A stretch of DNA of 64,000 nt from Pseudomonas nitroreducens NBRC 12694 (GCF_002091755.1 NZ_BDAI01000001.1:372001-436000); one strand, 5' to 3'; positions 53,772 through 61,956 are shown, numbered from the stretch's first letter. The notes: generated by a model from the sequence alone, not told the origin. A program made the numbers and translations.

Positions 53772-53783
53772 TGGCCTAGACCA
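53772..53783. promoter_or_regulatory. HutC-family operator candidate TGGCCTAGACCA
   Basis: Differs at one base from the HutC/NagR/DasR consensus palindrome TGGTCTAGACCA and lies 19 bases before the HAD gene, in the region shared with the divergent GntR/UTRA regulator. Confidence 0.72.
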
Positions 53784-53802
53784 ATTATCAGAAAAGCCCA
53801 CC

Positions 53803-54546
53803 ATGCCTGCGACTGCCGACCTTCCGCGCTTCACCACCCTGCTGTTCGGACTGTCCGGTGATCTGGTGGACTTCGGCGCAAGGACGCTGCCGGTTGCCCT
53901 GCAACGTAGTTGCCCCGATTGTCCGCCGGAGCGCCTGACCTCCGCCCTCGCCCTGCCCCCGCAGCAGGCGCTGGATCTGGCCCTGGGCCACGATGCCGAC
54001 GCCCCCGAGTGCGACTTGTTCCAGTCGGCCCTGGACGAAGCCGCCCAGGCCCACGCCGAGGTGACGCCCGGCGCGCTGGATGCCTTGCAGTCACTGCACC
54101 GGCGCGGTATTCCCTGCGGCTGGCTGGATGAGCTACCCAGGGCCACCACGCTGCATCTTGCTGCCGCGCTGGACGAACACCTTGCCACCGGCCTGGATAT
54201 CGCCGGCCGCCAGTGGCCGGCGCCAGACTCCTGCTGGCAGGCACTGATGCAGCTTGGCACGCCATTACTGGACGGCTGCGTGCTGGTCAGCGGCCAGCCG
54301 CGCCTGCTCCAGGCAGGCCTGAACGCCGGCCTGTGGACCATCGGCCTGGCCGCCAGCGGCCCACTGTGCGGCCAGGCGCCGGGAGACTGGGACGCCCTGG
54401 GCAACCTCGACCGCGACCGCCTGCGCGCACAGGCCACGCTGGGCCTGTACCGGCTCGGTGTGCACTCGGTCATCGATCACCTGGGCGAGCTGGACTCCTG
54501 CCTGCAGGACATCGCCGGCCGCCGCCTGAAAGGAGAAAAACCATGA
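53803..54546 (+). CDS. phosphonatase-like HAD protein lacking the catalytic Asp
   Basis: This 247-residue protein aligns by pattern with phosphonoacetaldehyde hydrolase (PhnX): FGLSGDLVDFGA against FDWAGTTVDFG, and LNAGLWTIGLAASG against NAGMWTVGV. The HAD nucleophile Asp is Gly16, and I find no counterpart of the cap-domain Schiff-base Lys (MGLxK). It therefore should not catalyse the PhnX reaction and may be a binding or regulatory partner. The stop overlaps the following HD gene (ATGA), so the two are made together. The PAO1 positional match is PA2803, annotated as a phosphonatase (from memory). Confidence 0.78.
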   Translation: MPATADLPRFTTLLFGLSGDLVDFGARTLPVALQRSCPDCPPERLTSALALPPQQALDLALGHDADAPECDLFQSALDEAAQAHAEVTPGALDALQSLHRRGIPCGWLDELPRATTLHLAAALDEHLATGLDIAGRQWPAPDSCWQALMQLGTPLLDGCVLVSGQPRLLQAGLNAGLWTIGLAASGPLCGQAPGDWDALGNLDRDRLRAQATLGLYRLGVHSVIDHLGELDSCLQDIAGRRLKGEKP

Positions 54547-55124
54547 AGCACGAACGCCACCGCTTTCTCGACGAGCTGGCCGAGCGCTTCGCCAGCCACG
54601 GCGCCGAACCTTACGGTGAGGCCGTCAGCCAGGCCGAGCACGCGTTGCAGTGCGCCACCCTGGCCGAGCGCGCCGGCTGTTCCGACAGCCTGGTGATCGC
54701 CGCCCTGCTCCACGACATCGGCCACCTCTATGAAGATCCGCAACTGATCGATGAACAGGACCAGCGGCACGAGGAGTTCGGCGCCAACCTGCTGCGCGAG
54801 CTGTTGCCCGAAGCCGTCTGGCAGCCGATTCGCCTGCACGTAGCCGCCAAGCGCTACCTCTGCGCGGTGGACCCGGCCTACCACGCCGGCCTGTCCACGG
54901 CCTCGCGGCAGAGCCTGGCGCTGCAGGGCGGGCCGTTCGATGAACGCGGCTCCAGCGCCTTTCTCAACGCGCCCTTCTCCCAGGACGCGCTGACGCTGCG
55001 CCGCCTGGACGACCTGGGCAAGGACCCGGCCATGCGCACGCCGGAGCTGGAGCACTTCTTCCCGCTGCTCGAACGTCTCCTGCGCGTTGATCGGCATCAG
55101 GCAAGGGTGCGCGCGGCGAGTTAA
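54543..55124 (+). CDS. PhnZ-like HD-domain oxygenase
   Basis: This 193-residue HD protein resembles PhnZ, the mixed-valence di-iron oxygenase that cleaves the C-P bond of 1-hydroxy-2-aminoethylphosphonate. Iron ligands are present: His33, His57-Asp58 (LLHDIGH), His76, His99 and Asp156. PhnZ-like substrate elements include GEAVSQAEHALQCA, HVAAKRYLCAVDPAY and SRQSLALQGGPFDE. A Tyr before GEA (Tyr24) is one residue closer than I recall for PhnZ, so specificity may differ. No PhnY/TmpA-type hydroxylase is adjacent, so the hydroxylated substrate would come from elsewhere. Confidence 0.82.
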   Translation: MKHERHRFLDELAERFASHGAEPYGEAVSQAEHALQCATLAERAGCSDSLVIAALLHDIGHLYEDPQLIDEQDQRHEEFGANLLRELLPEAVWQPIRLHVAAKRYLCAVDPAYHAGLSTASRQSLALQGGPFDERGSSAFLNAPFSQDALTLRRLDDLGKDPAMRTPELEHFFPLLERLLRVDRHQARVRAAS

Positions 55125-55202
55125 GCTCAAAGGCATGGCGATGGACCTTTTCCCCGTCGGGCGAGGTCCATCTTTGGGTACGTACCGCAGAAGGACACCA
55201 CC

Positions 55203-55466
55203 ATGCCGACACAACGCCTCCAGGAAGAACTTCAGGCCCTGCGCGACCAGCTGGAGCGCCAGCCGCCGTTGAACGCGGAGGAGCGCGAATCGCTGCAAGC
55301 CCTGATCAAGGACATCGAATTGCAGCTGGCCAACGAAGAGGCGCTGGCCGACGAGACCCTGATGGACAACGTCAACCTGGCCGTCGAGCGCTTCGAGGCG
55401 AGCCATCCGACCTTGGCCGGCACGCTTCGCTCCATCGTGCAGAGCCTGGCGAACATGGGCATCTGA
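55203..55466 (+). CDS. DUF4404 family small helical protein
   Basis: This 87-residue, mostly helical, acidic protein (LQEELQALRDQLERQPPLNAEERESLQALIKDIELQ ... LAVERFEASHPTLAGTLRSIVQSLANMGI) matches the DUF4404 family, which is of unknown function. It has GGACACC before the ATG and its own terminator. The phosphonate-type genes end 78 bases upstream, but a link is not evident. Confidence 0.8.
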   Translation: MPTQRLQEELQALRDQLERQPPLNAEERESLQALIKDIELQLANEEALADETLMDNVNLAVERFEASHPTLAGTLRSIVQSLANMGI

Positions 55467-55481
55467 AGCTCCCAGACATGA

Positions 55482-55508
55482 AAAACCCGGCCATGGCCGG
55501 GTTTTTTG
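55482..55508. terminator. bidirectional terminator between the DUF4404 gene and queF
   Basis: Stem AAAAACCCGGC / GCCGGGTTTTT with a 4-base loop; T/A tails on both strands. Confidence 0.9.
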
Positions 55509-55536
55509 TATCCGCGATTGACAGGCGCGCCAGCAA

Positions 55537-56367
55537 CTACTGACGCACCAGCCGGCGATTGTCCGGCTGCACGGCTTCGCTGCTGCGGTACGGGTTGATG
55601 TCCAGCCCACCACGGCGCACGTAGCGTGCATAGACGGTCAGGCGAGTCGGCTGCAGCAGGCGCTGCAGGTCGAGGTAGATGCGCTCGACGCACTGTTCGT
55701 GGAAGTCCTGGTGCTGGCGGAACGAGACGACGTAGGCCAGCAGGCTTGCGGCATCCAGCGCCGGGCCGGCGTACTCGACCACCAGGGTGCCCCAGTCCGG
55801 CTGGCCGGTGACCGGGCAGTTGGATTTGAGCAGGTGGCTGTAGAGCACTTCGTCGACGCGACGAGTGTCATCGCAGCTCAGCAGTTCCGGGCGCGGGTGG
55901 TCGTAGCTCTCCACCGCAACGTCCAGATCATCGACACAGGTGCCTTCGATGACGGCAACGCCCTCGCCTGCCACTTCGTCCAGGCTGCGTACGCGCACAC
56001 CGACCGGCGCGCCAGCGGCGGTAGACAAGTCGCGCTCCATCACCGCACGCACGGCTTCGGCGCTGTCGAAGGCGGTCTGGTTCAGCGAGTTGAGGTAGAG
56101 CTTGAAGGACTTGGACTCGATGATGTTAGGCGACTGCGCCGGGATCGAGAACTCGCCGATGGCCACCACCGGCTTGCCCGATGCGGTCAGCCAGGACAGC
56201 TCATAGCAGTTCCACAGGTCCACGCCCTGGTACGGCAGGGTGTCCGCGGTCAGGCCCAGCTCCGCCCACTTGGTGGAGCGCGAGATCGGGAAGAGCAGCT
56301 CCGGCGCGTAGGTGGAGACGTATTCGCTGGATTTGCCCAGGGGCGAGTGTTCGGCGGGATGCTGCAT
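55537..56367 (-). CDS. queF: NADPH-dependent 7-cyano-7-deazaguanine reductase QueF
   Basis: This 276-residue enzyme reduces preQ0 to preQ1 in queuosine synthesis. It is the long, two-domain QueF type, with the NADPH-site motif ESKSFKLYLNSLNQT and the catalytic Cys in LLKSNCPVTGQPDWG, plus HEQCVERIYLDL. It is transcribed alone between a terminator and a REP pair. A TATACA-type -10 may lie about 55 bases upstream. Confidence 0.96.
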   Translation of the reverse strand: MQHPAEHSPLGKSSEYVSTYAPELLFPISRSTKWAELGLTADTLPYQGVDLWNCYELSWLTASGKPVVAIGEFSIPAQSPNIIESKSFKLYLNSLNQTAFDSAEAVRAVMERDLSTAAGAPVGVRVRSLDEVAGEGVAVIEGTCVDDLDVAVESYDHPRPELLSCDDTRRVDEVLYSHLLKSNCPVTGQPDWGTLVVEYAGPALDAASLLAYVVSFRQHQDFHEQCVERIYLDLQRLLQPTRLTVYARYVRRGGLDINPYRSSEAVQPDNRRLVRQ

Positions 56368-56485
56368 GTGAGGACCTGCTGGATCGACGTTGCGGGCGGT
56401 GGCGCGAGGCGGCGAGTGTATACAAATCCGCCTCGCCTTTCAGCAGCCGGCGGACGAACCAGGCCCTTCGCCGCGACACCCGCCC

Positions 56486-56564
56486 TGCAGGAGCGAGCTT
56501 GCTCGCGAACCGTCATGGCGATAACGCCGCCGGGAAATCCGTTCGCGAGCAAGCTCGCTTCTAT
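56486..56564. repeat. inverted REP pair, copy 4
   Basis: Left arm TGCAGGAGCGAGCTTGCTCG and right arm GTTCGCGAGCAAGCTCGCTT. It lies between copB and queF and is the most diverged copy, with one change at each outer end. Confidence 0.87.
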
Positions 56565-56580
56565 GAAGAGCAACCTACCC

Positions 56581-57288
56581 TCAGAACCACATCCGCACGC
56601 CCGCGACCCAGTAGCCCTCCTCGTCATCCTCGCCTTCGGCGCGGGCGATGTCGCCGCTGCGGCCATAGGTCTTGCTCCAGACATAGCCGAAATAAGGGGC
56701 GAACTCGCGACGGATTTCGTAGCGCAGGCGCAAACCCGCCTCCAGCTCGCTGCCGCCCGCGCCCACGCCGATATCCCGGTCATCGGCCAGCGCCAGGTTG
56801 TATTCCAGCGATGGCTCGAGGATCAGCCGCTGGGTCAGCAGCAGCTCATACTCGGTCTCCAGGCGCAGGGATGGATCGCCGCGCTCGCTGAGAAACAGGT
56901 TGGCGTCCACCTCGAACCACTGCGGTGCCAGGCCCTGGATACCCAGCACGGCGTAAGTACGTGACGGTCCCGGCTGGTCGTCATGGCGCACACCCACCTG
57001 CCAGTCCCAGAAATCCGCGACCATTCGCTGGTAGAGCAGCTGCACCTCATTGTCGGTGGTCGGGCCGCCGGCATCGCGCTCGCCTTCCAGCTTCAGACGG
57101 AGCTTCTGGTAATCGGTGCCGTACCAGCCCTGGGCTTCCCAGCCCAGGGCCTGGTCGTTGCCGTGGAAGCGGCTTTCCAGGCGCTGGATCAGCAGCGAGC
57201 CCATCGGCATGTCGTCCATCTCGGCACTTTCTGCGGGCAAGGCCAGGCCCAGGGTCGCCGCGCAGGCCACCGTTGCAATGCGTTTCAT
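56581..57288 (-). CDS. copB: copper resistance protein B (outer-membrane)
   Basis: This 235-residue protein has a signal peptide (MKRIATVACAATLGLALPAESA) and the CopB/PcoB barrel domain (GWEAQGWYGTDYQKLRLKLEGE ... EVQLLYQRMVADFWDWQVGVRHD ... FAPYFGYVWSKTYGRSGDIARAEGED). CopB is an outer-membrane protein acting with the multicopper oxidase CopA. The Met-rich N-terminal region of plasmid-borne CopB is almost absent (only MDDMPMGS), making this a short chromosomal version. It starts 9 bases after the copA stop and is the last gene of the cluster. Confidence 0.9.
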   Translation of the reverse strand: MKRIATVACAATLGLALPAESAEMDDMPMGSLLIQRLESRFHGNDQALGWEAQGWYGTDYQKLRLKLEGERDAGGPTTDNEVQLLYQRMVADFWDWQVGVRHDDQPGPSRTYAVLGIQGLAPQWFEVDANLFLSERGDPSLRLETEYELLLTQRLILEPSLEYNLALADDRDIGVGAGGSELEAGLRLRYEIRREFAPYFGYVWSKTYGRSGDIARAEGEDDEEGYWVAGVRMWF

Positions 57289-57297
57289 GGCGGGTCC

Positions 57298-58977
57298 TCA
57301 GAGGCTGGCGCTGGCGGGTGCCGGCTCGACGATGACCTTGCGCATCATGCCGGCGGCCATGTGGTAGATCAGGTGGCAGTGGAAGGCCCACTCGCCCAGC
57401 GCGTCGGCCGGTACGTCGACGTCCAGGGTGCTGCCCGGCGCCACGCTGACCACATGCTTGAGCGGGTTGAAGCGGCCATTGCCCTTGTCCAGCTGCATCC
57501 ACATGCCGTGCAGGTGCATGGGGTGGGTCATCATGGTGTCGTTGACGAAGCGGATGCGCACGCGCTCGCCGTAGGTCAGGCGGATCGGCTCCGCCTCGGA
57601 GTACTTCTTGCCGTCGATGGACCAGAAGTAGCGCTCCATGTTGCCGGTCAGGCGAAACTCGATGGTGCGATCCGGCGCACGGTAGTCGGCGTAGGGACGC
57701 ATGGCTTTCAGGTCCGCGTAGACCAGCAGGCGATTGCCCGGCTCGGCCGGTTGCGGGGTCAGACCGCTGCCGGGGGCGTAGTCGGACTTCGGCGCCGCGG
57801 CGCCCATGGTCGAATGATCCATCCCAGCCATCTGCGAATGATCCATGCCGGCCATTTTGGAGTGATCCATGCCGGCCATGTCCGAACCTTCCGGATGTCC
57901 CATCGCCATGCTGCCGTGATCCATGCCTCCGTGGCTCATGCCCATATCGGCCATGGTCAGCAACGGCCGCTCGCGCAGAACCGGCACCTCGGCGACCAGC
58001 CCCTCGCGCGGCGTCAGGGTGGCACGGGCGTATCCGCTGCGGTCCATCGCTTCGGCGAAGAAGGTGTAGGCGCGGTCTTCCTGCGGCTGGACAATCACGT
58101 CATAGGTTTCGGCCACGGCGATACGCAGTTCGTCCACCGTCACCGGCTGCACGTCGTTGCCGTCGGCCTGCACCACAGTCATCTTCAGGCCGGGAATGCG
58201 CAAGTCGAAATAGCTCATGCCCGAGCCGTTGATGAGGCGCAGGCGCACTCGCTCGCCAGGCTTGAACCGGCCGGTCCAGTTCTGTTCGCTGTCCTGACCA
58301 TTGACCAGGAAGCGAAAGCCGGCGATGTCGGCGATGTCCGTCGGTGTCATGCGCATGCCGCCCCAGTCCAGGCGGTCGCGCAGGGTCGCCAGAAAACCAT
58401 TCGCACTGGAGTCGGCGATGAAATCCCCCAGGGTTCGCTGGTTATGGTTGTAGTAGTCGCTCTGCTTCTTCAGGTTGGCGAACACGGTTTCCGGCTTCGT
58501 GTCGTGCCAGTCCGCGAGCAGCAAGGTGTACTCGCGGTCATAGCGGTAGGGCTCGCGCGACTTCGGTTCGATCACCAGTGGGCCATAGAGGCCCTCGATT
58601 TCCTGGAAGTCGCTGTGGGCGTGGTACCAGTAGGTGCCGGACTGCTTCACGGTGAAGCGGTAGGTGAAGGTCTCGCCGGGCTTGATACCCGGAAAGCTGA
58701 TGCCCGGCACGCCATCCTGGGTGTAGGGCAGGATCAGCCCGTGCCAGTGCAGCGAGGTGTCGCGGTCGAGGGTGTTGGTGACGCGCAATTCGACGTCCTC
58801 GCCCTCCTTGAAGCGCAACTCCGGCGCGGGCGTCCGGCCGTTCACCGTGAGCGCCTTGCGTGCGCCATCGGACAGTTTCAACTCGCCCTCGCCAATCGTC
58901 AGGTCATACACGCCCGCCTGCACCGCCAACGGTGCCAGCAGCAGCGCCCCCAGAGCCCAATCCCTTGCGCGAATCAT
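57298..58977 (-). CDS. copA: CopA family multicopper oxidase
   Basis: This 559-residue periplasmic enzyme oxidises Cu(I) and aids copper tolerance. Copper ligands lie in LHWHGLI, YWYHAHS, THPMHLHGMW and HCHLIYHMAAGM. A Met/His-rich insert (about 345-395) with repeated MAGMDHS units probably binds extra copper. The signal peptide begins MIRARDW and lacks an obvious twin-arginine, which is unusual because CopA proteins are commonly Tat-exported. It lies between the cupredoxin and copB genes on one strand. Confidence 0.94.
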   Translation of the reverse strand: MIRARDWALGALLLAPLAVQAGVYDLTIGEGELKLSDGARKALTVNGRTPAPELRFKEGEDVELRVTNTLDRDTSLHWHGLILPYTQDGVPGISFPGIKPGETFTYRFTVKQSGTYWYHAHSDFQEIEGLYGPLVIEPKSREPYRYDREYTLLLADWHDTKPETVFANLKKQSDYYNHNQRTLGDFIADSSANGFLATLRDRLDWGGMRMTPTDIADIAGFRFLVNGQDSEQNWTGRFKPGERVRLRLINGSGMSYFDLRIPGLKMTVVQADGNDVQPVTVDELRIAVAETYDVIVQPQEDRAYTFFAEAMDRSGYARATLTPREGLVAEVPVLRERPLLTMADMGMSHGGMDHGSMAMGHPEGSDMAGMDHSKMAGMDHSQMAGMDHSTMGAAAPKSDYAPGSGLTPQPAEPGNRLLVYADLKAMRPYADYRAPDRTIEFRLTGNMERYFWSIDGKKYSEAEPIRLTYGERVRIRFVNDTMMTHPMHLHGMWMQLDKGNGRFNPLKHVVSVAPGSTLDVDVPADALGEWAFHCHLIYHMAAGMMRKVIVEPAPASASL

Positions 58978-58987
58978 CTTGGCGCGC

Positions 58988-59530
58988 TCAAGGCTTGACG
59001 GTCAGTTTGCCGACCATGCCAGCCTGGTAATGCCCCGGAATGTTGCAGGCGAACTCCAGGCTGGTGGCCTTGCTGAAGGTCCAGGTCAGTTCGGCGCTCT
59101 TGCCCGGCTCCACCAGCACGCTGTTGGGATCGTCGTGCTTCATCATCGGCATGTCGCCATGGCCCATCTTGCTGTGGTCCATCTGGCTCATGTCGTGCTG
59201 CATGCCGGTGGGCGTGAGCATCCCGGTATCCATCATCTGCTGCATTTCCTTCTGGTGGCCGGCGTGCATGGCGGCGCTTCCCAGGTTGAATTCGTGCAGC
59301 AGGCTGCCCGTGTTGTGGATGACGAAGCGCACGGTCTCGCCCGGCTTCACGTCGATGCTCTCCGGCTCGAAGAACATCTCGCCCAGCTTGATCTCCACGG
59401 TGCGGGTGGCCTGGGCGGCCTGGGCCGGCTTGCCGAAGTCGTAGGTGTGCCCGGTATCGGCCAGGGCCGGCAGGCTGAAAGCGGCGGCGAGGCCGAGGGC
59501 GGAAGCTTGGAGCAGATGACGCAGGGACAT
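58988..59530 (-). CDS. periplasmic cupredoxin-like copper protein
   Basis: This 180-residue protein has a signal peptide (ending LPALADTG) and a plastocyanin-like fold (EIKLGEMFFEPESIDVKPGETVRFVIHNTGSLLHEFNLG ... SLEFACNIPGHYQAGMVGKLTV) with ligands His, Cys, His and Met of a type 1 site. A Met/His-rich insert (about residues 90-135, e.g. GMQHDMSQMDHSKMGHGDM) interrupts the fold. It is 10 bases upstream of copA and probably delivers or stores periplasmic copper. The ATG 59530 has AAAGGAG 8 bases upstream. It matches PA2807 by position (from memory). Confidence 0.9.
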   Translation of the reverse strand: MSLRHLLQASALGLAAAFSLPALADTGHTYDFGKPAQAAQATRTVEIKLGEMFFEPESIDVKPGETVRFVIHNTGSLLHEFNLGSAAMHAGHQKEMQQMMDTGMLTPTGMQHDMSQMDHSKMGHGDMPMMKHDDPNSVLVEPGKSAELTWTFSKATSLEFACNIPGHYQAGMVGKLTVKP

Positions 59531-59653
59531 GGCGAATCTCCTTTCTGGAATGGTGGCCATGGTCGCTGTCGGCGGCTGAGGGTTACCTGTCGGGAAGATT
59601 ACAACTCTGTCAGCTTGGCGCTCGCTTGCCCGATACCGGGTATAAAGAGGGCG

Positions 59654-59677
59654 AAAAAAGCCCGCCGAAGGGCGGGC
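59654..59677 (-). terminator. terminator after the PtrA-like ORF
   Basis: On the minus strand, stem GCCCGCC / GGCGGGC with a 4-base loop is followed by TTTTTT. It separates the tiny ORF from the cupredoxin gene. Confidence 0.88.
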
Positions 59678-59701
59678 AAGGGGCAGCACGATGAAGCGAA
59701 A

Positions 59702-59833
59702 TCAGCAGACCTGGCGCGCCTTGGCGGCCTGTTCCTGCATGCGCTGGAAGGTGATGTCCCCTCCTCCGTCAGCCCAGGCTGGCGTGACAGGGAACAACAG
59801 CACGGCAAACAGCGTGGAGATGATCAGATGCAT
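59702..59833 (-). CDS. tiny secreted PtrA-like protein beside copRS
   Basis: A 43-residue ORF has a strong ribosome site (GAGGAGG, 5 bases from the ATG), a signal peptide (MHLIISTLFAVLLFPVTPAWA) and a 22-residue mature part ADGGGDITFQRMQEQAAK-ARQVC. It lies where PAO1 has ptrA (PA2808), divergent from copR. PtrA there is a small copper-induced periplasmic protein also reported to repress type III secretion; this ORF is shorter, and the similarity is by position and type, not alignment. It has its own terminator. Confidence 0.7.
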   Translation of the reverse strand: MHLIISTLFAVLLFPVTPAWADGGGDITFQRMQEQAAKARQVC

Positions 59834-59959
59834 GGCAGCCTCCTCAATGACGCTTGAAAATGAATGCGCTGCCAGTCTGCGATACCGACACTGTCAGTTC
59901 GCTGACCGCCCCATTACCTTGAGGACAGCCGCGCCCCGAGCGCCTGAATGGATACCCGG

Positions 59960-60640
59960 ATGAAACTCCTCATCGTCGAAGACGAACCCCGCATCGGCCA
60001 GTACCTGCAACAGGGCCTGAGCGAGGCCGGCTTCGCCGTCGACCTGACCGCCGATGGCGACGAGGGGCTGCAACTGGCCCTGGCCGCCGAGCACGACCTG
60101 CTGATCCTCGACGTGATGCTGCCCGGCCGCGACGGCTGGCAGATCCTCCAGGCGGTGCGCCAGGCCGGCAGCGCGGTGCCGGTGCTGTTCCTCACCGCCC
60201 GCGATGCCGTGGAAGACCGCGTGCGCGGCCTGGAACTGGGTGCCGACGATTACCTGGTGAAACCCTTCGCCTTCGTCGAACTGCTCGCCCGCGTGCGCAC
60301 CCTGCTGCGCCGCGGCGGCCAGCAGATTCAGGAAACCACCCTGCAACTGGCCGACCTGGAGCTTGACCTGCTGCGCCGCCGCGTACAGCGCGCCGGCAAG
60401 CGCATCGACCTGACCGCCAAGGAGTTCGCCCTGCTGGAATTGCTGCTGCGCCGCAGCGGCGAGGTGCTGCCCAAGTCGCTGATCGCCTCCCAGGTGTGGG
60501 ACATGAATTTCGACAGCGACACCAACGTCATCGAGGTCGCCATCCGCCGCCTGCGCGCCAAGGTCGACGACGACTTCCCGCAACGCCTGATCCACACCGT
60601 GCGCGGCATGGGTTACGTGCTGGAAGAGCGCGAAGCATGA
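59960..60640 (+). CDS. copR: copper response regulator CopR (OmpR family)
   Basis: This 226-residue regulator has a receiver (phospho-acceptor Asp51 in LLILDVMLPGRDGW, Lys in DDYLVKPFAF) and an OmpR-type winged helix (IDLTAKEFALLELLLRRSGEVLPKSLIASQVWDMNFDSDTNVIEVAIRRLRAKVDDDFPQRLIHTVRGMGYVL). It closely follows the CopR/CusR pattern. The start at 59960 gives the standard MKLLIVEDE; an ATG at 59948 is possible. It is translationally coupled to copS and divergent from the copper genes it probably activates. Confidence 0.93.
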   Translation: MKLLIVEDEPRIGQYLQQGLSEAGFAVDLTADGDEGLQLALAAEHDLLILDVMLPGRDGWQILQAVRQAGSAVPVLFLTARDAVEDRVRGLELGADDYLVKPFAFVELLARVRTLLRRGGQQIQETTLQLADLELDLLRRRVQRAGKRIDLTAKEFALLELLLRRSGEVLPKSLIASQVWDMNFDSDTNVIEVAIRRLRAKVDDDFPQRLIHTVRGMGYVLEEREA

Positions 60641-61953
60641 GCGCCCGCCTCTCCCTCGGCCTGCGCCTGAGCCTGCTGTTCGCCGCCTGCACCGCCGCCG
60701 TGTCGTTGCTGGCCGGCCTCATTTTCAGCCGCGCCAGCGAGGCACACTTCATCGAACTGGACCAGCAGTTGCTGAGCGGCAAGCTGGCGATCTTCCGCGA
60801 CGTACTGAATGGTGTCGGCAGCGCTGAACAACTCGCCCCCCACGACGCCGAACTGCGCCGCGAACTGGAGCGCCATCCCGACCTCGGCCTGCGCCTGCAG
60901 GGCCCTGACGGCCAACGCTGGTTCTGGCAACTGCCCGCCATGAACATGGCCAGCGACGAAGCCCCCGCCTACCGCGAACTGCAAGCGCCGCTGGATGCCG
61001 GGAATCCGCAGGGTGCGCAACTCACCCTGATCCTCGACATCACCCATCACCAGCACTTCCTGCAGCGCATGCAGCGCCTGATCTGGATGACCATGGGTTT
61101 CTCCGCCCTGGCCACCGCGCTGCTTGGCGCCTGGGCGGCCCGCGCCAGCCTGCGCCCCTTGCGGCGCATGAGCGAAGTGGCGGCCCAGGTCAGCGCGCAC
61201 TCGCTGACGACCCGCCTCGACGCCGGGCAGATGCCGCAGGAGCTGCGCGGCCTGGCCGGCGAACTGAACGCGATGCTGGCGCGCCTGGAAGAAGCCTTCC
61301 AGCGCCTGTCGGCCTTCTCCGCCGACATCGCCCACGAGCTGCGCACGCCCCTGACCGGGCTGCTGACCCAGACCCAGGTAGTGCTCTCGCGCTCGCGCGG
61401 TCTGGAGGATTACCGCGAAGCGCTGCACGGCAACCTGGAGGAGCTGGAACGGCTCACCGCGATGGTCAATGACATGCTGTTCCTGGCCAAGGCCGACCAC
61501 GGCCTGCTCGCGCCGAACCGCCAGGTTCTGGCTCTGGCCGCCGAAGTGGACGAACTGCTGGAGTTCTACGGACCGCTGGCCGAGGAAAAATCCATTCGCC
61601 TGGAGCGCGACGGCGAGCTGTCGGTACAAGGCGACCGTGCCTTGCTGCGCAGGGTACTGGCCAACCTGCTGGACAACGCCCTGCGCTTCACCCCGGACGG
61701 CGGGCAGATTCGCGTACGCCTGGAGCCGGGCCGCCTGAGCGTGGAAAACCCCGGCCGGGAGATTCCCGCCGCGCGCCTGCCGCGCCTGTTCGACCGTTTC
61801 TACCGCGCCGACCCGGCCCGCCGCGAGGGCCAGGGCGAGCACGCCGGACTGGGGTTGGCGATCTGTCGCTCCATCATCCGCGCCCATGGCGGGGAGATTC
61901 GTTGCGAGTCGGCTGGTGGGTGGACGCGGTTCGTTATCGAGTTTCCCGCTTAA
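60637..61953 (+). CDS. copS: copper sensor histidine kinase CopS
   Basis: This 438-residue inner-membrane kinase has two membrane helices (about 10-30 and 150-168), a periplasmic sensor (31-149, with FWQLPAMNMAS and ITHHQHFLQRM as possible copper-binding residues), HAMP (170-222), H-box FSADIAHELRTPL with His233, and a HATPase domain (NLLDNALRFTP, GLGLAICRSI). It matches the CusS/CopS heavy-metal sensor family. The start overlaps the copR stop (ATGA). No separate terminator was seen before the repeat that follows. Confidence 0.94.
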   Translation: MSARLSLGLRLSLLFAACTAAVSLLAGLIFSRASEAHFIELDQQLLSGKLAIFRDVLNGVGSAEQLAPHDAELRRELERHPDLGLRLQGPDGQRWFWQLPAMNMASDEAPAYRELQAPLDAGNPQGAQLTLILDITHHQHFLQRMQRLIWMTMGFSALATALLGAWAARASLRPLRRMSEVAAQVSAHSLTTRLDAGQMPQELRGLAGELNAMLARLEEAFQRLSAFSADIAHELRTPLTGLLTQTQVVLSRSRGLEDYREALHGNLEELERLTAMVNDMLFLAKADHGLLAPNRQVLALAAEVDELLEFYGPLAEEKSIRLERDGELSVQGDRALLRRVLANLLDNALRFTPDGGQIRVRLEPGRLSVENPGREIPAARLPRLFDRFYRADPARREGQGEHAGLGLAICRSIIRAHGGEIRCESAGGWTRFVIEFPA

Positions 61954-61956
61954 GAG

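Noticed and set aside
56416..56425. GTGTATACAA upstream of queF, similar to the ureide operator
   Set aside because: One mismatch and no purine-catabolic context; on the minus strand it reads as a TATACA -10 element of the queF promoter, which is enough to explain it.
59600..59620. Possible CopR box (TTACAACTCTGTCA) before the cupredoxin and a partly similar CGACACTGTCAG near 59885 before copR
   Set aside because: The two sequences differ in spacing and I could not derive a consistent box by eye.
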